Origin: Xanthomonas sp. DAR 34887
GTDB taxonomy: Bacteria; Pseudomonadota; Gammaproteobacteria; Xanthomonadales; Xanthomonadaceae
Direction: 5' to 3'
NCBI RefSeq assembly: GCF_041245805.1
Contig: NZ_CP162490.1
Location: forward strand, 1,465,001 to 1,529,000
Length of the DNA: 64,000 bases
Positions 45,401 to 52,779 of the stretch are shown one piece after another. The notes under the pieces were generated by a model. The model had not been told where the DNA came from, made no database searches, and worked only from the letters and a program-made list of their open reading frames with translations. How positions within the stretch are numbered: position 1 is the first letter of the stretch; each line of letters begins with the position of its first letter. The position numbers and the translations under genes were made by a program.

Positions 45401-47189
45401 TGGCAACCGCGCCACGCAGACCGATGCGCGCAACATCAAGACCACCTACAGCTACGACGCGCTGAACCGGCTGACCAAGGTGGCCTATCCGACCACCAGC
45501 CTCAACGTTACCTATACCTACGACGTCAACCAGAGCACGTGTGCCAGTGGCGAAACCTATGCGATCGGTCGCCTGGCCCGGATGCAGGACAGCAGCGGCA
45601 CGACCGACTACTGCTACGACCGCTTCGGTGACCTGGTGCGCAAGGTGCAGACCACCAACGGCAAGGTATTCGTGCTGCGCTACGCCTATACCAAGGCCGG
45701 CCAGCTCAGCCGGCTGACCTATCCCGACGGCGCAGCGGTGGACTACGTGCGCAACGCCCAAGGCCAGACCACGGAGATGGGCGTCACCCCGGCCGGCGGC
45801 ACGCGCCAGGTGCTGTTGGGTAACGCTACTTACTACCCGTTCGGTCCGGTGGCGAGCTGGTCGTACGGTAATGGTTGCCCGATGCAGCGCGTGCTGGACC
45901 AGGACTACCGCCCGCTGGCGGTCAGCGACACCCGCAGCGACGGCTTGAGCACCGGCTTCGCCTTTGACCCAGCCGGCAACCTCAGCGCCCTGACCGCGGC
46001 AGGCAACACCGCGCCTGTCGTCAGCCTGGACTACGACGCCCTGGGCCGCCTGACCGCGTTCAAGGACGGCCCGACCGGCACGGTGATCGATGGTTACAGC
46101 TACGACGCAACCGGCAACCGGCTCAGCGCCAAGGTCAACACCGTCACGCAGAACTACACGTATCCAACCACCAACCACCGCCTGAGCGCGGTGGCCGGCA
46201 CTGCGCGCACTTACGACGCGATCGGCAACACGCTGTCCATCGGCGGCACGGCGCAGGAGTTCGCCTACGACGCCACGGGCCGGATGAGCCAGGCCAAGCG
46301 CGCCGGCACGGTCGTCATGAAGTACGGCTACAACGGCCGCGGCGAACAGGTGCGTCGGGTGGACAAGACCAACACCTACACGCTGTACGACGAAAGCGGC
46401 CACTGGCTGGGCAACTACGACGCCAACGGGGCCGCGTTGCAACAGGCGATCTGGCTGGACGACCTACCGGTCGGCGTCCTGGCCAAGAACAGCCTGCGTT
46501 ACGTGCAGCCGGACCACCTGGGCACCCCGCGCGCGGTAATCGACCCGACCCGCGACGTAGCCATCTGGACCTGGGATCTGAAGGGCGAGGCCTTCGGCAA
46601 TACCCCGCCGGACCAGGACCCGGACAAGGACGGCACCGCGTTCGTGTTCGACATGCGCTTTCCGGGGCAGCGCTATGACTCAGCCACGGGGTTCAACCAG
46701 AACTACTTCCGGGACTATGACCCCGGGACCGGGCGGTATGGGCAGAGTGATCCCATTGGGTTAGAGGGCGGCTTCAGCACTTACTCATATGTTGAGGCTG
46801 CACCATTTCGCTATAGCGATATCTTCGGCCTTGTAAAGCATACTTCTGGTCGCTGGATAGATTGCGGAAAAGGCTGCAGGATAAGGATAGATTTTACATA
46901 CGATGAGAAGACAGGAAGAAAGGCAAGGCACTTGCATTGGGAGTGCAAAGGTGCGGAGGGGGAGTGTGGTGAATATGGTGGAGAATCTCATGGCGGAACA
47001 TGGGATGATGCTCCTAAATCCATTAAAGAATGTGCTCTAAGGAACGGTTTCTCAGGGCAGTCAATTACTAATGAAAATTACTCTCCCATGGTTCAATCGC
47101 CGGAAATTAGCGCTGGTGCAAAAGCTGCAATTTATGTTGGTGGGGCTGTCATAATAATATTGAGTGCTTTGACGGGGGCGGGAAGCTGA
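42498..47189 (+). CDS. Secreted Rhs/YD-repeat protein with variable C-terminal tip
   Basis: 1563 aa, GTG start with AAAAGGA upstream. Signal peptide MRIFYNFVYSVIFLVLFCGV, then a Cys-containing N-terminal region of unknown type. An Rhs N-terminal segment follows (LVFAGKPFQRFYHSLQQLQA, MAPGWSHSFSDTVGYGA), then many YD repeats and the Rhs core ending in RYGQSDPIGLEGGFSTYSYV near residue 1413. After the core a ~130-residue tip starts (ending ALTGAGS), containing HLHWECKGAEGECGEYGGES and a hydrophobic stretch AAIYVGGAVIIILSALTG. Rhs proteins carry toxic tips exposed for contact-dependent competition. The tip family was not recognised. The 5' third and the tip are AT-rich; the core is GC-rich, a mosaic typical of exchanged tips. 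Confidence 0.88.
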   Translation: MRIFYNFVYSVIFLVLFCGVSLRAEAQAVNEYCYESCFGSLDEAEAEMRSILPYGAYLVRDKATITEGASETPSYQIAYKVRRQPPAYISPPAYLIGGNGSTSTNPSICSASPEPMFREYCADESEMIQGWIDLHHYVWPDCTISGERIDGAYGEPYVQSLPYYDGLGLLTFDVPNGKWFRFNMSCPGWSDPTPDPHDAMLVKAQVYSCPAGLHPVSAFNPSYNTTGNPDFVAEYPYLCETTDTPIIYAKGINQTKSCAVNANPCLPATGEKFRREDDLVFAGKPFQRFYHSLQQLQAGSGMAPGWSHSFSDTVGYGALFMTTQEGFFEQFRTVGEYKSRGRHNVGDMLLGSDSGLWTLVTADGERRSYNSAGQLAAIQSSVSPAFDVELVYASNKLIKAVDGLGHALSFTYRNDLLEKVALDDGSYVQYGYDAAQNLSSVTRSDGSVRVYRYGESGHAPAGRAHLLTGIEEDGVRYATFGYAADGRVASSSLHANGAEVETTSIVYSGTDSAQVLQPNGASYTYQFGQGLFRQIEGISGPNGATTMSFDAGRPIASTDRLGNSTQFSYQDSLSGQATSSSTTTEGVGTSYQRSHTVTRDSENHVVGQESSNGSGTLSLSRVIYSAGLISFRCQYDTSVSNASAYVCGSQASAPATVRQAAYSYCTDADVADAASNCPKVGLLKRVDGGRIDVSDTASYAYYPSDDAACSTSPTTCPHRKGDLWKVTNALGQVTEYLSYDGAGRLLSVKDANGIITDFTYLPRGWLTASKVRGADDTSESDDRITSIDYWPTGLVKQVTQPDGAFTAFTYDAAHRLTNIADNAGNTLHYTLDNAGNRVKEDTKDASGTLKRTLSRVYNQLGQLATQATASGDPTDFGYDANSNATAVTDALGHKTQNDYDPLNRLARTLQDVDGIAAETKFGYDALDNLTKVTDPKGLDTTYAYNGLGDLTKLTSPDTGATTYTYDSAGNRATQTDARNIKTTYSYDALNRLTKVAYPTTSLNVTYTYDVNQSTCASGETYAIGRLARMQDSSGTTDYCYDRFGDLVRKVQTTNGKVFVLRYAYTKAGQLSRLTYPDGAAVDYVRNAQGQTTEMGVTPAGGTRQVLLGNATYYPFGPVASWSYGNGCPMQRVLDQDYRPLAVSDTRSDGLSTGFAFDPAGNLSALTAAGNTAPVVSLDYDALGRLTAFKDGPTGTVIDGYSYDATGNRLSAKVNTVTQNYTYPTTNHRLSAVAGTARTYDAIGNTLSIGGTAQEFAYDATGRMSQAKRAGTVVMKYGYNGRGEQVRRVDKTNTYTLYDESGHWLGNYDANGAALQQAIWLDDLPVGVLAKNSLRYVQPDHLGTPRAVIDPTRDVAIWTWDLKGEAFGNTPPDQDPDKDGTAFVFDMRFPGQRYDSATGFNQNYFRDYDPGTGRYGQSDPIGLEGGFSTYSYVEAAPFRYSDIFGLVKHTSGRWIDCGKGCRIRIDFTYDEKTGRKARHLHWECKGAEGECGEYGGESHGGTWDDAPKSIKECALRNGFSGQSITNENYSPMVQSPEISAGAKAAIYVGGAVIIILSALTGAGS

Positions 47190-47512
47190 TGGAGACTGAT
47201 TTTCTAGAGTTGGATCTGCATGATGCGATAATTGATCGTGTGTCATTTGAATTTGGTGATTGTTCGATCGAGGTTGGGTTGCGTTATTATAAATCTTCTT
47301 CCAGTAAAGAGAGGAGTGTTGGTAGAATAGTGTTTATTGGAGTTGCTTTCTCCTCCTGTTCCATGGATTTTTTGAGAATAATTAATAATTCAAGGTCTGG
47401 AAATATTAATTATTGGGTGCCTGCGGTCGCAGGAAGTGGTGCGTATTTTTATTTTGTGGATGGGTGTCTTCAGATTAAATCAGATGAAATAAAGTTTTTT
47501 GTTGAAGAGTGA
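47189..47512 (+). CDS. Small acidic protein, candidate immunity protein for the Rhs tip
   Basis: 107 aa. The ATG overlaps the Rhs stop by one base (TGATG). Contents: acidic start METDFLELDLHDAIIDRVSF, strands FGDCSIEVGLRYY and VGRIVFIGVAFSSCSMDFL, and a C-terminus with FVDGCLQIKSDEIKFFVEE. AT-rich, like the Rhs tip. No family was recognised. The position directly after a polymorphic-toxin tip is where immunity genes lie, so this is the leading candidate. Confidence 0.7.
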   Translation: METDFLELDLHDAIIDRVSFEFGDCSIEVGLRYYKSSSSKERSVGRIVFIGVAFSSCSMDFLRIINNSRSGNINYWVPAVAGSGAYFYFVDGCLQIKSDEIKFFVEE

Positions 47513-48150
47513 TTTCTGTCTGGGACGTATGGTCTATGTGGCGGATAGCGCTGTACGGACGGGTAGGGGCTGCAATGGAGATTGCGTTGAGGGTTTCAGA
47601 TAAATCTTTCGATGAATTAATGGCATTGTTTTTTTGTGAAATATCAGATGATGACGATTTCTACGATATTGTCGCTGTTCAGTTGGCGGTAGGATATCGG
47701 CAGCAATTGGAAATGATGCTAGACAGTCTTTCTGTCAAACGGCTGCGTGCAGGAATATGTGGCTTGGGAATAATTTCTTCTGTCGAAAGTGATTCAGTTA
47801 TAAAAAATTTCATCAACCATGATGAGCCTTTGGTAGTCGTTGCTGCTATTGACGGACTTCGGCGCATTGGTGTTGCGGATTGGTCTGCAGTTTCGTGGCA
47901 ACTGCAGCATCCTTCTCCGTTTGTTCGCGGTGCTATCCTCCGCTTTGCAAAAGATAGGCTGGGTGAAGAAGCGTTGCCTTTGTTGTTGCGTGGGCTTCAT
48001 GATGAAGACCCGATCGTGCGAGAAAATGCAATTGATGAGTTGGATGGGCTTGTTTCGTCTGATGGTGCTGATCTCATAAGGCCTTATCTTGATGACCCCT
48101 CAGCCCATGTTAGGCAGGCAGCCAGGTCTCTATTGGACTCTATTGACTGA
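47509..48150 (+). CDS. HEAT-repeat-like protein downstream of Rhs
   Basis: 213 aa from a GTG that overlaps the previous stop (GTGA); an internal ATG at 47575 is an alternative start. From about residue 75 on, the sequence is short paired helices of HEAT/PBS-lyase type: AGICGLGIISSVESDSVIKN, PLVVVAAIDGLRRIGVADWS, PFVRGAILRFAKDRLGEEAL, IVRENAIDELDGLV and AHVRQAARSLLDSID. HEAT proteins often bind protein partners. It may be a second immunity or regulatory protein of the Rhs locus, or an unrelated passenger. AT-rich like its neighbour. Confidence 0.7.
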   Translation: MISVWDVWSMWRIALYGRVGAAMEIALRVSDKSFDELMALFFCEISDDDDFYDIVAVQLAVGYRQQLEMMLDSLSVKRLRAGICGLGIISSVESDSVIKNFINHDEPLVVVAAIDGLRRIGVADWSAVSWQLQHPSPFVRGAILRFAKDRLGEEALPLLLRGLHDEDPIVRENAIDELDGLVSSDGADLIRPYLDDPSAHVRQAARSLLDSID

Positions 48151-48375
48151 CAAAGTGAAGGTCATTGGTCGGCTATTGGCCGCACTGTGATCGGATGCTG
48201 GTAGATGGATCGTCCTGCGGCAGCCATGTATGTAATTGACCTGCGTCTGACTCGCCACGGGCAATTCGATGGCGCATCACCCATTCAATCCCGCCCCGCT
48301 CTGCCGCATGATGCAAGGCCAACCGCGGGCAATCGTCCCGCTGCGCCCATCCTTACCCCGCGCCGGAGTCCCCCC

Positions 48376-49425
48376 ATGCACGAACGCCGCCACTTCTTGA
48401 AGACCGCCGCCTTCGGCGCCCTCGCCACCGGCCTGGCCGCTGTGCTGCCGCGTGCACGGGCGGCCACCGGCAACGGCGTCGCGCCGCTGCCGCGCGGCGC
48501 AGCACGAGTGATCTCGACCTGGGATTTCGGGATCGCGGCGAACCAGGCGGCGTGGCAGGTGCTGTCGCGTGGTGGCGCGGCGCTGGATGCGGTGGAGGCC
48601 GGGGTGAAGGTGCCGGAGGCGGACCCGAACAATCCCACCGTTGGCCTCGGCGGCTATCCCGATCGCGATGGGCGCGTCACGCTCGATGCCTGCATCATGG
48701 ATCACACCGGCGGCTGCGGGTCGGTGGCGGCGCTGGAGGACATCGTGCATGCGATCTCGGTGGCGCGGCGGGTGATGGAGAAGACGCCGCATGTGATGCT
48801 GGTCGGCGACGGCGCGCTGCAGTTCGCGCTGGCGCAAGGCTTCGAGCGCACCAGTCTGCTCACGCCGTCGTCGGAGAAGGCGTGGAAGGAGTGGCTGAAG
48901 ACATCCGAGTACAAGCCGGAAGCGAACATCGAGAATCGCGCCTATCAGAAGGGCACGCTGCCCGGCGGCAAGGACAACCACGACACCATCGGCATGTTGG
49001 CGCTGGACGCGCACGGCAATCTGTCCGGGGCGTGTACCACCAGCGGCATGGCGTGGAAGATGCACGGGCGGGTCGGCGACAGTCCGATCATCGGTGCGGG
49101 CCTGTACGTGGACAACGAGGTGGGCGGCGCGACCTCGACCGGCGTCGGCGAGGAGGTGATCCGCAACGTCGGCAGTTTCGCGGTGGTGGAGATGATGCGC
49201 CAGGGCAAGAGTCCGGCCGAGGCCTGCCGCGAGGTGGTGATGCGTATCGTGCGGCGCAAACCGCAGCTGACCCGCGATCTGCAGGTCGGTTTCCTGGCGA
49301 TGAACAAGCGCGGCGAGGTCGGCGCGTTCGCGATCCAGCCCGGTTTCAGCTACGCGGTCTGCGATGCGCAGCGGCAGGATCTGTTGCTGCCGGGGCAGAG
49401 CTATTTTGCGAAGCCGGCCGCATGA
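48376..49425 (+). CDS. N4-(beta-N-acetylglucosaminyl)-L-asparaginase-like Ntn hydrolase
   Basis: 349 aa. Starts MHERRHFLKTAAFGALATGL with a twin-arginine motif (ERRHFLK), so it is probably exported folded by Tat. It belongs to the glycosylasparaginase/isoaspartyl peptidase superfamily: ISTWDFGIAANQAAWQ, GGYPDRDGRVTLDACIMDH, and the autocleavage site NHDTIGMLALD near residue 200, where Thr becomes the N-terminal nucleophile of the beta chain. Then SGMAWKMHGRVGDSPIIGAG follows. Such enzymes hydrolyse the GlcNAc-Asn linkage of N-glycans or beta-aspartyl peptides; here the closer match is glycosylasparaginase. It overlaps cutC by ATGA. The 225 bp before it (48151-48375) show no gene. Confidence 0.88.
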   Translation: MHERRHFLKTAAFGALATGLAAVLPRARAATGNGVAPLPRGAARVISTWDFGIAANQAAWQVLSRGGAALDAVEAGVKVPEADPNNPTVGLGGYPDRDGRVTLDACIMDHTGGCGSVAALEDIVHAISVARRVMEKTPHVMLVGDGALQFALAQGFERTSLLTPSSEKAWKEWLKTSEYKPEANIENRAYQKGTLPGGKDNHDTIGMLALDAHGNLSGACTTSGMAWKMHGRVGDSPIIGAGLYVDNEVGGATSTGVGEEVIRNVGSFAVVEMMRQGKSPAEACREVVMRIVRRKPQLTRDLQVGFLAMNKRGEVGAFAIQPGFSYAVCDAQRQDLLLPGQSYFAKPAA

Positions 49426-50159
49426 GCCAGGTCGTGCCGATGGGACTGGAGGTGGCCGCCGATTCGATCGGCTCGGCGCTGGCGGCGCAGGCCGGCGGGG
49501 CGATGCGGGTGGAGCTGTGCGGTAGCCTGGACGGCGGTGGGCTGACGCCGTCGTTCGGCACGCTGGCGGTGCTGCGCGATCGCTTGACCATTCCGCTGTA
49601 TGTGCTGATCCGCCCGCGCGTGGGCGATTTCGTGTTCGACGCTGCGGAAGTGGAGGCGATGCGCCGCGACGTGGAGCAGTGCGTGCGGCTTGGGTGCGAC
49701 GGGGTGGTGCTGGGCGCGCTGGATCCTGCCGGCGAGGTCGATATGGAGACGATGCGGGTGTTGATCGCGGCGGCCGGATCGCTTGGCGTCACCTTTCATC
49801 GCGCCATCGATGTCAGTGCCGATCCGCGGCGTGCGTTGGAGGATGCGATCGCGCTGGGGTGCGAGCGGGTGCTGACGTCGGGTGCGCGCGAGACGGCGGA
49901 GGAGGGCGCGGCATTGATCGCTGAGCTGGTTCAGCAGGCAGGCACGCGCTTGAGCGTGATGCCGGGATCGGGGGTGTCCGAGACCAATCTGGCGCGGCTG
50001 CGTGCGCTGACCGGTGCGCGCGAGTTCCATGGTTCGGCGCGCGGGCCGCTGGCATCGCGGGCGCTGGCGCCGCATCCGCATGTGCGCAGTCTGGGCGGGG
50101 ATCGCATGCAGACCGATGTGGAGCGGGTGCGGCGGATGGTGGCGTTGCTGGCGGAGTAG
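49422..50159 (+). CDS. cutC: CutC-family copper homeostasis protein
   Basis: 245 aa TIM-barrel protein. Conserved segments: LEVAADSIGSALAAQAGGAM, RVELCGSLDGGGLTPSFGTL, VLIRPRVGDFVFDAAEVEAM, GCDGVVLGALDPAGEVDMET, FHRAIDVSADPRRALEDAIA, GCERVLTSGARETAEEG and a late EFHGSARGPLAS. CutC is linked to copper tolerance in some bacteria, but its biochemical role is uncertain. The ATG overlaps the asparaginase stop, so the pair is co-translated. Pairing with a glycosylasparaginase hints at an amino-sugar or glycan role rather than copper; that is inference. Confidence 0.92.
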   Translation: MSQVVPMGLEVAADSIGSALAAQAGGAMRVELCGSLDGGGLTPSFGTLAVLRDRLTIPLYVLIRPRVGDFVFDAAEVEAMRRDVEQCVRLGCDGVVLGALDPAGEVDMETMRVLIAAAGSLGVTFHRAIDVSADPRRALEDAIALGCERVLTSGARETAEEGAALIAELVQQAGTRLSVMPGSGVSETNLARLRALTGAREFHGSARGPLASRALAPHPHVRSLGGDRMQTDVERVRRMVALLAE

Positions 50160-50323
50160 GGGGCGCTGGTGGATTTTGGGGAGCGATTCGTCGCCAATTA
50201 GGGTGCAGGTGAGGCGGTCATGGTTGCTGCCGCTGATGCGGGTTGCGGGCCGCTTCCTCGACCTGCAGGAGCGGCTTCGGTTTCCGGCAGTTCATTACAT
50301 TGGTGCGGCGGCTGGCTCCGCTC

Positions 50324-50690
50324 GTCGCGACTGAAGTCGCTCCCACAGGGACTTGTGGTGGGTCTGCCGAGTGCGATGGGGAAGGCCATCAACCCTAACC
50401 GGTCGCCGGAGTTCGCTGCTTCGGCGGAGCCTGTGTCGCGGTTGAAACCGCTCCTACAGGGGCGCTTGCGATTGGTTGGATGGGTGCACTGTTGGAGGGA
50501 CTTCAGTCCCGACGGCTGCCGAAGCCTTCTATCTCGTCGTGGTCCGTGTCGCGGGTTGAAACCGCTCCTACAGGGACTCTTGCGGTTGGTTGATTGGGTG
50601 CACTGTGGGAGGGGCCTCAGCCCCGACGGTTGCCGAAGCCTGCTGCCTCTTCGTGGTCTGTGTCGCGGTTGAAACCGCTCCTACAGAGGA
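50324..50690. repeat. Array of ~113 bp REP-like units in an intergenic region
   Basis: Between cutC and the sialidase-like gene (50160-50793) no gene was seen. The region holds a diverged copy (GTCGCGACTGAAGTCGCTCC near 50326) and then two and a bit direct copies of a ~113 bp unit starting near 50436, 50549 and 50662. Each unit begins GTCGCGGTTGAAACCGCTCC, continues GGTTGATTGGGTGCACTG or a variant, and then GACTTCAGTCCCGACGG or a variant. Each unit thus has two palindromes. Confidence 0.8.
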
Positions 50691-50793
50691 AGCAACGCTG
50701 AGTTTGCGGGGAGCTGCGTTATCGGTTCACCCATTCGCGACGGCATGTAATGGCGCTTCGCGCCGCGAACGCTTCATTCCCGCGCGAACTACC

Positions 50794-51885
50794 TCACTCC
50801 TTGCCGCCCGACTGCGCCGCGGCCACGTTCAATCGTTTCGGATCCAGCACCACGTGCTTGATGCGGGTGCGTTTCCAGGTGTAGCTGATGTGCACCAGGC
50901 CGTCGCGGGTCTGGATCACCGCCGGGTAGGAGAATTCGTCCTTGGCGCTGTCTTCCAGGGTCAGGACGCGGGTCCAGTGGCTGCCGTCGGCGGACAGGGC
51001 GACCGCCAGGGTGCCGCGGCCGTCCCACCAGTCCTTGCCGGCTTCGGTGGGGTTATAGACCAGCAGCGAGCGGCCATCGGCCAGCACCACCGCGTCGGTG
51101 CCGGAGTTGGGGTTGGCCAGATCGAGCAGGGTCATCGGTCCCCAGCTGCGGCCGTGGTCGTGCGACCAAGTGCTGAACACGTGGTTCTGCTGGCTGCGGC
51201 CCACCGCCTGCACGCTGCCGTCCGCGTGCACCAGCACGCTGGGCTGGATCGCGCCGATCTGCGCCGGGTCGTTCAAGGCCGGACCGCGGGTCCAGTGAGC
51301 ACCGTTGTCGTCGGACCATTCCATGTGCGCGACCCAGCCGGCGTCCTCGCTGCTGCTGGGGCTGAGGATGCGGCCGTCGGCCAATTGCACCGGCTTGTTC
51401 TTGATCGGGCCGAGGATGCCCTCGGGCAGGCGCTCGGGCGCAGACCAGTGCGCGCCGCCATCGCGGGAAGTGAGTTGCATGCCCCACCAGCGCTTCGGGT
51501 CCGGGCCGACCTTGTAAAACAGTCGCAGTGGTCCCTTTGCCGGCTGGAACAGCACCGGATTCCATGCCGGCAACGGCGCGCCCTGCGGCTGCTTGCCGTC
51601 GGCCACGCGCTGCGCCGGATGCCAACCGTGCGCGTCGCGCCGTGCGACCCAGATGCCGACGTCGTCGGCGCCCTCGTGGCGCCCGCCGAACCACGCGGCC
51701 AGCAGGCCGTCGCGGGTTTCCAGCAGGGTCGAGGCATGGCACTGCGCGGTCGGTGCGGTGGCGTTGACGAATTCGCTGTAGACGACCGGCGAGGGCGGGC
51801 CGAGCGTTGGCGTGGTCGGCGCGGGCGCGGCGATCGCGCGCACGGCGAACAGGGACAGGAGCGGGAGCAGCGTGGGATACATCAT
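50794..51885 (-). CDS. Secreted BNR-repeat sialidase-like protein
   Basis: 363 aa. Signal peptide MMYPTLLPLLSLFAVRAIAA. It is a six-bladed beta-propeller of the sialidase/BNR family: Asp-box motifs SRDGGAHWS, SDDNGAHWT, SHDHGRSWG and SADGSHWT recur about every 50-60 residues. Conserved segments AWFGGRHEGADDVGIWVARR, WNPVLFQPAKGPLRLFYKVG and QPSVLVHADGSVQAVGRS fit the group often annotated as exo-alpha-sialidase. The family contains enzymes with other glycan substrates, so sialic-acid specificity is not assured. Probably periplasmic or secreted. It is convergent with cutC, with the repeat array between them. Confidence 0.85.
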   Translation of the reverse strand: MMYPTLLPLLSLFAVRAIAAPAPTTPTLGPPSPVVYSEFVNATAPTAQCHASTLLETRDGLLAAWFGGRHEGADDVGIWVARRDAHGWHPAQRVADGKQPQGAPLPAWNPVLFQPAKGPLRLFYKVGPDPKRWWGMQLTSRDGGAHWSAPERLPEGILGPIKNKPVQLADGRILSPSSSEDAGWVAHMEWSDDNGAHWTRGPALNDPAQIGAIQPSVLVHADGSVQAVGRSQQNHVFSTWSHDHGRSWGPMTLLDLANPNSGTDAVVLADGRSLLVYNPTEAGKDWWDGRGTLAVALSADGSHWTRVLTLEDSAKDEFSYPAVIQTRDGLVHISYTWKRTRIKHVVLDPKRLNVAAAQSGGKE

Positions 51886-52779
51886 GGTGGTCCGGTCCTG
51901 TTCCGGCTGGAAGGATACCTATTTATCATCAATTTAATACCAGATGATGGCGATGCTGCCAGCGAACAGGTGCACCGATGACTGGGAGCGGATCTGGGAC
52001 ACGGAACTGCGCTTGCTCCGATCAGTTGGCTTGCTCCCCTCGGCAGACTGCATCTGCCGCGCCGCATACGTTGGGCGTACGGCCTTTTTCCTAGATGAAA
52101 CCTTCGCCGCGCCAGGTCGACTGGCAGGGCGTGGCATCCGCGTGATCGAGCGCGAGAACCGGAGGTGATCGCCCGCCGCGGCCAACCGTCCAAGGGCCCG
52201 GTGGAAGTGGGCGCACCGCTGCGCCAGTTGCGGTGGTCTGGAACGGATAGCGGCCAGGCGCTTTTTTCACATCGCGACGAAGGCGGCGTTTAGGAGGGTG
52301 TCGCCGAACATCGCGCGATGTCGGCCGTGCACCGCGCGGACAAGACATTGCAGGCCGATGGCGATGCGTTCCCAAACGGAGAATCGCCATGGTCAGCAGG
52401 GCAGGTGGACGCCGATCCCGTTTCCGATCGGCATGGACACGTTGCAGGGTCCGGCGACGTGCGCGGCTGCGCCAGGCCTGGTGCGTGGCATTGGCGTGCA
52501 TCGCGATCATGCTGGCGCCGGCGTGGGACACGCGCGCGCAGCCGCTGTCGGCCATGGCTTGCCGCGATCCGTTGCGGATCGTCCGCGAGCCGGTCATGAC
52601 GCGGCATGCGGTTGCGCCGCTGGCGCCGACCAGGCGCAAGCATTCGGCCGATGCGCTGCAACGCGTTGCGCTCGCCGTCGGCAGTCCACCTTCGCGCTGC
52701 GCTGCACATCCGGAGCGATCCGGCTTCGCGTCTTGTCCCTGGGCGGCGAATGCCGCCGTCTCTTCCACAAGGATCCGTC
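51886..52779. other. Long intergenic region without a supported gene
   Basis: About 890 bp between the divergent sialidase-like and deaminase-like genes. An AT-rich stretch (TTATCATCAATTTAATACC, 51922-51940) probably holds the sialidase promoter. Several overlapping open frames exist on both strands but none has family features or a good ribosome site. One plus-strand frame at about 52389-52780 contains a signal-peptide-like stretch (CVALACIAIMLAPAWDTRA) but overlaps the next gene and ends with no domain. Confidence 0.5.

Noticed and set aside
42498..47189. Considering the Rhs gene as a type VI effector
   Set aside because: It has a Sec signal peptide and no PAAR domain or neighbouring VgrG/Hcp genes, so the type VI route is not supported here.
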